Shown piece after piece: positions 1-6,022 of a stretch of 38,528 bases of DNA. The notes below the pieces were generated by a model that was not told the origin of the DNA, searched no databases, and was given only the letters and a program-made list of their open reading frames with translations. This DNA comes from a virus, in IMG/VR virus record IMGVR_UViG_3300039412_000446, positions 1 to 38,528 of that record; one strand, 5' to 3'. Position 1 is the stretch's first letter; each line of letters begins with the position of its first letter. Made by a program: the position numbers and the translations under genes.

Positions 1-25
1 CCCCTTTCTGATTTTTGATACTGTA

Positions 26-54
26 AGTATATCACAAGCTTGCCCCTGTGTCAA
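26..54 (-). promoter_or_regulatory. Near-consensus sigma-70 promoter, reading left out of the window
   Basis: On the minus strand the -35 box TTGACA (49-54) and the -10 box TATACT (26-31) are separated by 17 bases, and TGA directly precedes the -10 (extended -10). A GAAAGGGG ribosome site at the left edge (positions 1-8, read on the minus strand) suggests that a minus-strand gene starts just outside the window. The layout matches the promoters at 1108 and 2153. Confidence 0.8.
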
Positions 55-62
55 GTATTATT

Positions 63-446
63 TTACAAGTGGGTTATCGAACCACATGCCATGCACATGA
101 GATATTGTTTCTGTCCTTCTTCCTTTGGGAGTACGATATGCTTCCCGTTGCCACATTTCGTCTGACCCCTTCCTTCACATGCCCCAACCCGATCTTCGTT
201 ATAAAACATCTTGGACTTATGTTTCAATTCGTACAACTCAACACCTTGATCATCGGGCCCCAGGGGACACTTGTTACAATTCGTGGTGTCTGGGTCACAT
301 AGAGAGCAAGGCTTAATGGCATTACCGCACGTGCTACATACCTGCTTTTCCATAACTGCTTTCAACTTTTTTTCTGTCATGCAGTGGGGGCACATTTCAT
401 ACGTTACATTGTCTTGCATTTTAAAGATCCCAACTGGCTTAGACAT
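63..446 (-). CDS. Cys-rich zinc-ribbon protein, function unknown
   Basis: A 127-residue protein from the ATG at 446 (starts MSKPVGIFKMQDN). It carries many paired cysteines: CPHC near the start, CSTC, CSLC, CNKC, then CMAC close to the C-terminus, as expected for several small zinc knuckles or ribbons. No catalytic domain is recognisable; such proteins usually bind nucleic acid or partner proteins. The frame is also open up to a GTG at 503, directly after the stop codon of the upstream gene, which would add 19 residues; neither start has a convincing ribosome site, so the N-terminus is uncertain. It is probably co-transcribed with the 504-1064 gene, with no terminator between them and the next promoter directly downstream. 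Confidence 0.7.
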   Translation of the reverse strand: MSKPVGIFKMQDNVTYEMCPHCMTEKKLKAVMEKQVCSTCGNAIKPCSLCDPDTTNCNKCPLGPDDQGVELYELKHKSKMFYNEDRVGACEGRGQTKCGNGKHIVLPKEEGQKQYLMCMACGSITHL

Positions 447-503
447 TGTCTTTTTCTTTCGGGAGAGCTGGTCGCCCAGCCCTCCCATAAGATTATGTTT
501 CAC

Positions 504-1064
504 TTAGACTGTTTGCTGTGTCGCTACCGCATTGCTGGTCTTGTCGCCACGTGTGAATACCACGTCTGGTCTTAAGCCTGTTAAATTTGGGGCGGGCGGG
601 GCAACCTTACACAACCTGACCGTCTTTATTAGTTTCCAACCGCCGTACTTCTTTCTGTGTGTTTCGTACACCTCAACCCTGTCAGAATAGATAGCGTAGT
701 AGTATGCAATGTCGCTGTGAAAGCCGTGGTCACCGCAGATACCATGACCGAGAAAGTCCTTACCGTTCAACTTGGACTTGTCTAGGGACTTGTCTAGGTA
801 GACCTTGCCTGCGCCCTTGCCCATACGCCGATAACATGCTTTCATAACCCTGATATGGCCTTCAATCAGGTGGTGTACAAGCCACGCCCCAGCGTACTCA
901 ATATCATTCAGGCCACGCTCTTTGTTAAACCTTTTGAGGAAGGGTACAATGATGGGCAGTACCCCGTCTGGATAGCCGTCACTGTGTTTATATAGCAACG
1001 TGCTATGCTTCTTTAAATTCGTTACCCCTTGTTCGTAGAACCCTATCTGACATCTGGTGCTCAT
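504..1064 (-). CDS. Conserved phage protein of the MSTRCQIGFYE type, unknown function
   Basis: A 186-residue protein. The ATG at 1064 is chosen because it follows AAAGGGGG by seven bases and because the frame upstream of it runs through the promoter at 1108-1136. The N-terminus, with STRCQI and then LYKHSDGYPDGVLP, matches a widespread but uncharacterised phage/plasmid family that begins with M-x-T-R-C-x-I and has a conserved H-x-DGYP motif. The middle contains GHGICGDHGFH and a Tyr-rich stretch (DIAYYYAIYSD). No signal peptide or membrane segment is seen. It has its own strong promoter and leads a two-gene unit with the zinc-ribbon gene. The family resemblance is from memory; the function is unknown. 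Confidence 0.8.
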   Translation of the reverse strand: MSTRCQIGFYEQGVTNLKKHSTLLYKHSDGYPDGVLPIIVPFLKRFNKERGLNDIEYAGAWLVHHLIEGHIRVMKACYRRMGKGAGKVYLDKSLDKSKLNGKDFLGHGICGDHGFHSDIAYYYAIYSDRVEVYETHRKKYGGWKLIKTVRLCKVAPPAPNLTGLRPDVVFTRGDKTSNAVATQQTV

Positions 1065-1107
1065 GGTGTTACCCCCTTTCAGAATGTTTGTTTCTCGATC
1101 TTGGTAC

Positions 1108-1136
1108 ATTATATCACATCTTTGGAGCTGTGTCAA
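1108..1136 (-). promoter_or_regulatory. Consensus sigma-70 promoter for the 504-1064 gene
   Basis: On the minus strand, TTGACA (1131-1136) and TATAAT (1108-1113) are separated by exactly 17 bases, with TGA before the -10. The start codon at 1064 lies 43 bases downstream of the -10. Both hexamers are perfect consensus. Confidence 0.9.
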
Positions 1137-1146
1137 GTATTAAGTT

Positions 1147-1172
1147 AAAAAAGAGAGGGGTCATCCCCCTCT
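1147..1172 (-). terminator. Rho-independent terminator, minus strand
   Basis: Read on the minus strand, AGAGGGG pairs with CCCCTCT (1166-1172 with 1154-1160) around a five-base loop and is followed by C and six Ts (from the A run at 1147-1152). It ends the transcript of the DUF2786 gene and the tiny frame at 1161-1220, and insulates the promoter at 1108. Confidence 0.8.
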
Positions 1173-1220
1173 GTGTCCGTATACGATACATTGTCCCCTG
1201 CCTTCAAAGTTCACCGTCAT
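1161..1220 (-). CDS. Possible 19-residue peptide ending inside the terminator
   Basis: Short frame MTVNFEGRGQCIVYGHRGG. A good ribosome site (GAGGGGAGC) lies about six bases before the ATG at 1220. The TGA stop falls in the loop of the terminator at 1147-1172. It follows the DUF2786 gene on the same strand, about 105 bases after its stop. There is no homology evidence. The ribosome site and compact placement favour translation, but at this length chance cannot be excluded. A direct repeat of GATCCTAGA sits just upstream of the ribosome site. Confidence 0.35.
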   Translation of the reverse strand: MTVNFEGRGQCIVYGHRGG

Positions 1221-1254
1221 GATTGCTCCCCTCTAGGATCCTTTCTAGGATCGT

Positions 1255-1286
1255 GGCGGGGGGAAGCTCCTCATAAAAGCCCCGCC
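1255..1286. other. GC-rich hairpin between the DUF2786 gene and the 19-aa frame
   Basis: GGCGGGG (1255-1261) pairs with CCCCGCC (1280-1286) around an 18-base loop. There is no following T run on either strand, so it is more likely an mRNA-processing or stabilising stem than a terminator. The rest of 1221-1324 shows no further gene. Confidence 0.4.
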
Positions 1287-1324
1287 CCGCACACTGCAAC
1301 GATTACCGCATGGCCCTCCCCTTC

Positions 1325-2122
1325 CTAGGCAAGCAGTGCCTGCCCTCTGTGGTTAGTATTGGCTGTTACTCCTGCGTGTATCCCCATGTTGCGACCTGCT
1401 CTTTGTCCTGCTCCATACCCTGCATTAATCCTGCAGGTTGCCCGTGTAGTCCTAAGCCGTGGGAATATGTCATGCATCTTATCTTCGGCCTCTTGGTCTA
1501 ACCTGACCGTTAGTGCTGTGCAGGATGAAGTCTCGACCTGCTTCATAGCATTGAGTTTAGCCTTGACTTCATGCAGGCACCCATTAATAAACCCTGACTT
1601 AAACGACCTGTCACCTTGTCCCTGCGTCCTCTTGGCATGGTCTGCAAGCTTTGATATCTCACTCCGTAAGTAAGCATACAGGTATTTAACCACTTGGACA
1701 TTTGAAGGTCTTCCCACAAGGATAAACTTCCGGTCTCCGTTCACGATGTTTTGACTATGAACCGCTCGGCAGTAATTCGCCCTTGCTACGATACTGCCCA
1801 GTGTCCGCTCCCAACTTTCCTCGACACCGTCCATAACATCCGGCTCACAACGTTCTTGTCTTTCTTGGGGTAGGTCTGCAATGCTCAGGTTGTGCTCGGC
1901 AAGTAAACGCTGTGCCATCTGTGCCGCAAGTGCTGACTCATTCACATTGCATTTGTCCTGTGCTAGGGCCAATAGCTTTTTGATTTTCTCAAGCATGCCC
2001 TCACTCGGAACCCTGACCGCCTCGACCTTGTCCCTTGCGCTCATTTTGATATTCAAGTGACCTGCGCAAAGTGTACCGTCCACGGTCTTCTTACAGCACC
2101 CAGGAACCGTACAGTAAATCAT
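1325..2122 (-). CDS. DUF2786-family protein with N-terminal zinc knuckle
   Basis: A 265-residue protein. The ATG at 2122 has AAAGGGGG at a good distance and lies 30 bases below a strong promoter. The N-terminus has a small Cys/His cluster (CTVPGCCKKTVDGTLCAGHL), probably zinc-binding. Residues about 44-85 match the DUF2786 pattern (KIKKLLALAQ, then LAAQMAQRLLAEHNLS), and the C-terminal RINAGYGAGQRAGRNMGI segment fits the conserved Gly/Arg tail that often accompanies it. The family is common in phages and conjugative elements; its biochemical role is not established. It is transcribed alone or with the 19-aa frame and then terminated at 1147-1172. Confidence 0.85.
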   Translation of the reverse strand: MIYCTVPGCCKKTVDGTLCAGHLNIKMSARDKVEAVRVPSEGMLEKIKKLLALAQDKCNVNESALAAQMAQRLLAEHNLSIADLPQERQERCEPDVMDGVEESWERTLGSIVARANYCRAVHSQNIVNGDRKFILVGRPSNVQVVKYLYAYLRSEISKLADHAKRTQGQGDRSFKSGFINGCLHEVKAKLNAMKQVETSSCTALTVRLDQEAEDKMHDIFPRLRTTRATCRINAGYGAGQRAGRNMGIHAGVTANTNHRGQALLA

Positions 2123-2152
2123 TTGGAACCCCCTTTCTTATTTGGTGAACCT

Positions 2153-2181
2153 ATTGTATCACACCGCAGGCCGTCTGTCAA
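2153..2181 (-). promoter_or_regulatory. Sigma-70 promoter for the DUF2786 gene
   Basis: Minus-strand TTGACA (2176-2181), a 17-base spacer ending in TGA, and TACAAT (2153-2158). One mismatch in the -10 from full consensus. Same architecture as the promoters at 26 and 1108. Confidence 0.88.
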
Positions 2182-2203
2182 GTGTTTTCTTTGGGAGTGA
2201 AAC

Positions 2204-2238
2204 AAAAAGGGCAGGGAAGGCTTTCGCCCGCCCTGCCC
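2204..2238 (-). terminator. Rho-independent terminator after the DUF932 gene
   Basis: On the minus strand GGGCAGGG pairs with CCCTGCCC (2231-2238 with 2209-2216) around a 14-base loop and is followed by five Ts. It lies just after the stop codon at 2246 and ahead of the promoter at 2153-2181. Confidence 0.85.
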
Positions 2239-2245
2239 CGTTTTC

Positions 2246-3121
2246 TTACAGGGACATTATCAGGTCAAGTGCTTTGGATTTCTCGGCACGGCCCGCCCCG
2301 AACCATTGAGAGTTAAGGCGTGCTTCCTGCTGTGTCTTGAACCCGTTGGTTATCCTGGTTGACCTCTCATAGTCAACATACTCAACGAACCCGTTCCACA
2401 AGGCCCAACCCGTGCCCCTGACACTGGTTAAATTATTGCCCCGCCCGTTCTCGAACAAGTCAGTGATATCGGCACGGATTGCCTTTCCCTTGCCCGTCTC
2501 TTTGTCGTATCCCATGCCGTCAAGGAAGCTTTCAACTTGAACCTTCATGACAGGCTTTTTTACAAGGGCCCCCGCCAACTGCGCAAAGTCTGCGTACCAT
2601 TGGTTGACCACCCGTAGCCTTTCCCTTGCCTCCGTGACCTTACCGCTCAGGCTTTCAGTGTGTCTGGCACTGAAACGGTTGATAGCCTTTGACAAGGCCA
2701 TATTGAGTGTATTTTGGCATGCGACCCTGACAGGTGTAATTTGCATCATTAACGGTGACTGCCCGTTATACGAATTGACTAACAGGACATGCTTTTCGAC
2801 CATGTCTTGATTAGTTACTTGGATATGGTCAGGAAGTTTGGCAAGGGCCCATATCTTTTCACCCTGACCCAAAGCACCAACCGTGTGATAGATCGCTAAC
2901 TTGTCTTGAACCACGGCATCGAAAAACGAAAAGCAATCCTTGGGCTGTATCGGTTCATGGTATTCCCCAACGACACCAAGGGCTTTTTGAGTGTCTGACC
3001 TGACAACGGCATATGACCGCTCAACCTGTACGTCCTGACCCGTTGCATTCTTGAAGCAAACGGGTTGTTTACTGACCGTCCATTCCCCTATGCCCAGCTT
3101 CAAAGCCTCATCCGCTGTCAT
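2246..3121 (-). CDS. DUF932 (phage/plasmid-like TIGR03299-type) protein, N-terminus apparently displaced
   Basis: From the first available ATG (3121) the product has 291 residues. Segments such as GVVGEYHEPIQPKDCFSFFD, LLVNSYNGQSPLMMQITPVR and VACQNTLNMAL fit the DUF932 family of phage and plasmid proteins; the function is not firmly known. The family normally starts upstream with M-(A/S)-H-N and a W-H-x-L-G-like segment. Here the frame stays open upstream (YILHGTYGLGVEVPGA before the ATG) but has no usable start codon and no ribosome site before a TGA. The missing start, with ribosome site and promoter, appears on the opposite strand at 3198-3319 (see findings). In the present arrangement the gene may be silent or weakly expressed. 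Confidence 0.8.
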   Translation of the reverse strand: MTADEALKLGIGEWTVSKQPVCFKNATGQDVQVERSYAVVRSDTQKALGVVGEYHEPIQPKDCFSFFDAVVQDKLAIYHTVGALGQGEKIWALAKLPDHIQVTNQDMVEKHVLLVNSYNGQSPLMMQITPVRVACQNTLNMALSKAINRFSARHTESLSGKVTEARERLRVVNQWYADFAQLAGALVKKPVMKVQVESFLDGMGYDKETGKGKAIRADITDLFENGRGNNLTSVRGTGWALWNGFVEYVDYERSTRITNGFKTQQEARLNSQWFGAGRAEKSKALDLIMSL

Positions 3122-3167
3122 AGCACCAGGGACTTCAACCCCTAGGCCGTATGTCCCATGTAGGATA

Positions 3168-3318
3168 TAGGCCCATGTCCCAAGTGAAACAAAACAGTTG
3201 ACAAGCGGTCAGGGCTATGGTATACTATATCCAGAATAGAACATAAGCCAGACCGCAAGGTCGGCCATCTTGATATACGGGAGGTTAGTATGTCACATAA
3301 TATAAACCGCATGGCCTA
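3168..3318. other. Putative inverted promoter/start-codon cassette
   Basis: The left end TAGGCC (3168-3173, within TAGGCCCAT) is the exact reverse complement of GGCCTA at the right end (3313-3318, within ATGGCCTA). Between them lie a consensus promoter, a leader, a GGGAGG ribosome site and an ATG, all pointing right. Reversing the piece joins ATG-TCA-CAT-AAT-ATA-AAC-CGC-ATG-GCC in frame to TAT-ATC-CTA on the minus strand and restores a complete DUF932 N-terminus. A longer inverted repeat, ACCCCTAGGCC at 3138-3148 against GGCCTAGGGGT at 3313-3323, overlaps the right end; an exchange there would not restore the frame. No invertase gene is in the window. It may be a real switch, a fixed inversion, or an assembly error. 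Confidence 0.55.
3198..3226 (+). promoter_or_regulatory. Near-consensus sigma-70 promoter pointing right
   Basis: TTGACA (3198-3203), a 17-base spacer ending in TGG (extended -10), and TATACT (3221-3226). It belongs to the same type as the three minus-strand promoters but faces the other way. As it stands, it transcribes the nine-codon frame at 3290 and could feed the rightward operon at 3744. A small stem GACC-GCAA-GGTC (3251-3262) lies in its leader. Confidence 0.88.
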
Positions 3319-3319
3319 G
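3290..3319 (+). pseudogene. Displaced 5' end of the DUF932 gene (MSHNINRMA, then stop)
   Basis: GGGAGG (3279-3284) stands five bases before an ATG that opens a nine-codon frame MSHNINRMA ended by TAG. The sequence matches the way DUF932 phage/plasmid proteins usually begin, while the DUF932 gene on the opposite strand 170 bases away lacks its start. The frame stops exactly in the GGCCTA repeat that marks the right end of the putative inverted cassette. An independent regulatory mini-frame is possible but less likely. Confidence 0.55.
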
Positions 3320-3338
3320 GGGTAGGGTAGGGGTAGGG
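3319..3338 (+). repeat. G-quadruplex-type sequence at the cassette boundary
   Basis: Four G runs (4, 3, 4 and 3 Gs) are separated by identical TA loops, which meets the usual criteria for a very stable intramolecular G-quadruplex. The first run is continuous with the GGCCTAGGGG repeat at the right end of the putative inverted cassette. A palindrome-like GTAGGGCCTAC follows directly. Confidence 0.65.
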
Positions 3339-3392
3339 CCTACGGTCAACGTACGAGGGAGATATCAAAGACACTGTAAAACGTCAGGCGTA

Positions 3393-3418
3393 GGGGGCAC
3401 CCCCACCACCCCACCCCC
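3393..3418 (-). repeat. C-rich tract (G-rich on the minus strand) with GGGGG-CA-CCCCC hairpin
   Basis: GGGGG (3393-3397) can pair with CCCCC (3400-3404), and further C runs follow at 3409-3412 and 3414-3418. On the minus strand this gives G runs of 5, 4, 2 and 5, a weaker quadruplex candidate. The remaining non-coding sequence from 3419 to 3667 shows no gene I can support. Confidence 0.35.
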
Positions 3419-3667
3419 ATATCTCACAGGTAAAAAATTTCCCAAAACTTTTCCCTCGCACTCCCTGGGACACTTGGGACACCATTTTTGAACTCCACCT
3501 AGACCTTGAGAACGCCAGTATGGGCCCACCATTTCGTTGAAGCCACCAAAATGGCACCCTTTTCTTTTCCCAGGAAGGGTCTTTGGAATGAACCCCGGTC
3601 TTTTTGAAAGATCTTTTGCATGCGAAAGAACGAAAACCATTTCTAGTATTACGGATAGAAAGGGGGT

Positions 3668-3696
3668 TTGCTTGTCTCTTGGGTTTCTGATACTAT
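3668..3696 (+). promoter_or_regulatory. Weak candidate promoter for the rightward operon
   Basis: TTGCTT (3668-3673), a 17-base spacer, TACTAT (3691-3696), 47 bases before the GTG at 3744. Matches to consensus are modest (three and four of six), so the far stronger promoter at 3198 may be the true driver. Confidence 0.3.
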
Positions 3697-3743
3697 TACT
3701 CATGTGGAAAAGTATATATAAGCGAACCAATGGAGGCGGCGGC

Positions 3744-5960
3744 GTGCAAAAAAATTCTTCGATGGAGAGCGGGACGGAGTCGGATCTGGTTTATTCCCCG
3801 AATGAGAGCCCTTATTATCCGGGGGGTCTGTCTAAAAAGCTGATCTATGACTACTACGCCAGCCTTAGACAGGGCATTATGGAGTTCTTGAGAGGCAGGA
3901 AGGCCGTGGTCTTTGTGAAGAGCGAGGATCTTGTACAGCTCGAACACGAGGATGGCGGCGGCGAAAAGGAAATTGAGATCGAGACGGACGGCGCCTACGA
4001 CAAATGGAACACTGGCAGGACGGTGGCTTTTTACTTTAGGGTCGAACAAACCGCCCCCTTAGCGGTGATCAGCATCAAGCCGGGCAAGGAATACCCTCCC
4101 GACAACCTTCTGAAGCTGGCCATGGAGTTCACCGAGAACCTGAAAGAGGGCGAGGGGGTTTCTAAGTCCCATCTGATCCATGACGGGGATCGTGGTTATT
4201 ATATCTACCTGGTCATGGCTAACCCCGAAGACATTACGACCCTTCAGCCGAAGGTCATGGAATGGGTTAAAAAGATCTGCGCTCCAGAAGACACCTTTTC
4301 CCTTGAGGCTGTCGAAGACCCGACTAAAGCCCACGTGTCCATGGACGGCTTTGAAGTTGGCGGCGCTTTTCCCGCTCCCTATTCCCTCAACCCCGAAACT
4401 GGCATCCCTTGTACCCCGATCAGCAAGAACGAAGCCAAGCAGTTTGAACCCAAGCCTTTGGCGGGGGAGCCCGATGATTGGGCGGTAAAAAGCAATTTGA
4501 GCCCGCTTTCAAAAATTGACCTATTTTCTGGGAAAAATTTTTCCCAAAACCTTGATGGGTTGGCGATGCAGGTTCCTACCCATGGAGCGATATCATCCGC
4601 AGACGACAAGATATCAGCCGCCCTGGTAGAACTTCTTCCCGATCTTGAGGCCGCTGGATGGGATACTGGGGTAGTTGATCTCGTCAACACCGTGGACGTA
4701 ACCGACCTTCCAGACGGGAAACTGGGCAAGACCGAAGCTGATGGCAAGATCTTCCTCTCGCCGAAGCTCTTTGAAGACGGGATGTCCGAAGTCCTGAAAG
4801 ATATCTTGTTCCACGAGATGATGCACAAGCTTAACGGCCCCGATGAAACCAAGATACTTAACCTTGAGAAGGAACGTCTCTTGGCTCACGGCCTCGATGA
4901 CACACAGGCTGACGAACGGATCTTCGAGCGCAAGGCTGGCTTTTGGGGCACCATGAAGAACATCGTGGTTGGGTTCAGGGATTGGATGGGCCACCTGATG
5001 AAGAGTGGCGAAGCTTATACCGACAAGGAAATGCAGGAGCAGAAAGACAAGCGGGACAGCGAGGAGCCGGACAAGCCAGAAGTTTTCATGTGGCCTCCAC
5101 GTAAACAAAAATTGGATCAGCTTCCCGAAACCGAAAGATCCACTACGCAGTACACTTTGACGAAAGAAAATCCCCAGGCTCTTCCCACGGGAACCCCGAC
5201 AGACTTTAACGCAGCCCCAGCAAACTCCATCGAGTGGGAGAATTTTAATTACAACGGCGAAGAGAATTTCATGGACGGAGTCCTTGTTTGGGATCCTGGT
5301 GATTTCAGCGGCGACAAGCTCGAAGATGTCGTTCGCATGCTTGAGAACAAACTTAAAACACAGTTCCCTGGATTGCGCAACCTGACCCCCGCAGACATAG
5401 ACGACTGCGACCTGGAAAAACGTGAGGCTTATTTTTACATCGAAGATGCGATGAAGGAATCGGAGTCCGCATTGAAAGACGAGCGTGGCGAGAAGGCCAG
5501 GGAGGAACAGGAAAAAGAAAAAGAGAAAAAGGCGGCGGCGCTGAAAAAAAATCCTGAAGATCAATCGGCATTCAGAACCACGGTGAACTACGGCGGAGTT
5601 GATTACGTGGTTGATGTCCGCATGATCCAAGGCAAACCTGTTTGCAGTTTCCCTGAACACCACCCCGAACTTACGGACCAGGAAGATGTTTCGGCGATCT
5701 ATGGGCTCGCCATTAAAAATTACTCCAAAAAGGATGTTGTGGAATCCAAGTTGACCGAGCAGGAAAAAGATATTACCCGCCTATGCGTGGAAATAGAGAA
5801 TCATGTGAATGCGTCAGGGGTAAAAGACTTTATGGACTATATGCACATAATAATTTCCGACCCCTCTGTTCCACGCCAGGATATATTGACTTGTCTTGGC
5901 AAAGCCATTAATTCTCTCAATGCAAACGGTACGGTTTCCCTGGCTTCAATAAAGGCTTGA
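3744..5960 (+). CDS. Large unrecognised protein with HEMMH metalloprotease-type motif
   Basis: The product is 738 residues from the GTG at 3744, chosen because GGAGG precedes it by seven bases; a TTG at 3672 behind AAAGGGGG would add a short membrane-like segment (LGFLILLLM) and is the main alternative. Around residue 355 the sequence LFHEMMHKLN contains HExxH, the zinc-binding and catalytic signature of gluzincin/metzincin peptidases, inside a helix following conserved-looking strand residues (GKIFLSP). The C-terminal third is charged, with a Lys/Glu/Ala coiled coil near 600, then a globular end. It opens the rightward operon, ahead of three more unrecognised genes and the terminase. It could be a virion-borne or processing peptidase; no family match is recognised and a third zinc ligand was not identified. 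Confidence 0.75.
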   Translation: MQKNSSMESGTESDLVYSPNESPYYPGGLSKKLIYDYYASLRQGIMEFLRGRKAVVFVKSEDLVQLEHEDGGGEKEIEIETDGAYDKWNTGRTVAFYFRVEQTAPLAVISIKPGKEYPPDNLLKLAMEFTENLKEGEGVSKSHLIHDGDRGYYIYLVMANPEDITTLQPKVMEWVKKICAPEDTFSLEAVEDPTKAHVSMDGFEVGGAFPAPYSLNPETGIPCTPISKNEAKQFEPKPLAGEPDDWAVKSNLSPLSKIDLFSGKNFSQNLDGLAMQVPTHGAISSADDKISAALVELLPDLEAAGWDTGVVDLVNTVDVTDLPDGKLGKTEADGKIFLSPKLFEDGMSEVLKDILFHEMMHKLNGPDETKILNLEKERLLAHGLDDTQADERIFERKAGFWGTMKNIVVGFRDWMGHLMKSGEAYTDKEMQEQKDKRDSEEPDKPEVFMWPPRKQKLDQLPETERSTTQYTLTKENPQALPTGTPTDFNAAPANSIEWENFNYNGEENFMDGVLVWDPGDFSGDKLEDVVRMLENKLKTQFPGLRNLTPADIDDCDLEKREAYFYIEDAMKESESALKDERGEKAREEQEKEKEKKAAALKKNPEDQSAFRTTVNYGGVDYVVDVRMIQGKPVCSFPEHHPELTDQEDVSAIYGLAIKNYSKKDVVESKLTEQEKDITRLCVEIENHVNASGVKDFMDYMHIIISDPSVPRQDILTCLGKAINSLNANGTVSLASIKA
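4530..4545. repeat. 16-base perfect palindrome inside the HEMMH gene
   Basis: GGGAAAAATTTTTCCC is self-complementary. A related A/T-then-CCCAAAAC string occurs at about 3433-3448 in the control region. It lies within coding sequence for SGKNFSQ, so it may be incidental. Confidence 0.3.
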
Positions 5961-5984
5961 ATATCCGCTCCAATCTGATATTAT
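5957..5984 (+). promoter_or_regulatory. Candidate promoter before the 442-aa gene
   Basis: TTGAAT (5957-5962), 16-base spacer, TATTAT (5979-5984), overlapping the end of the preceding gene and 38 bases before the ATG at 6023. Reasonable but not decisive match. Confidence 0.35.
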
Positions 5985-6022
5985 TTTAGGTGATATTACA
6001 ATTCAACGACAAGGGGGCTTCC

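Larger units (their letters stand above)
3152..3481. repeat. Four copies of TGTCCCA/TGGGACA bracketing the control region
   Basis: TGTCCCA occurs at 3152-3158 and 3176-3182, and its reverse complement TGGGACA at 3466-3472 and 3475-3481. Two copies therefore lie to the left of the plus-strand promoter and two, inverted, to the right. Four copies of a 7-mer within 330 bases is well above chance and suggests protein-binding or recombination sites. No protein that binds them can be named. Confidence 0.4.

Noticed and set aside
3365-3730. 121-codon minus-strand frame across the control region containing WCPKCPREC
   Set aside because: No ribosome site, low-quality composition, overlaps the 5' region of the rightward operon, and does not resemble a phage protein; treated as chance.
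3537-3743. N-terminal extension of the HEMMH protein from ATG 3537
   Set aside because: No ribosome site, odd composition, and a much better GGAGG-GTG start at 3744.
4614-5663. Long minus-strand frame (349 codons) opposite the HEMMH gene
   Set aside because: Shadow of the real plus-strand coding frame; Phe/Leu/Val-rich from antisense of Lys/Glu codons; no start signals.
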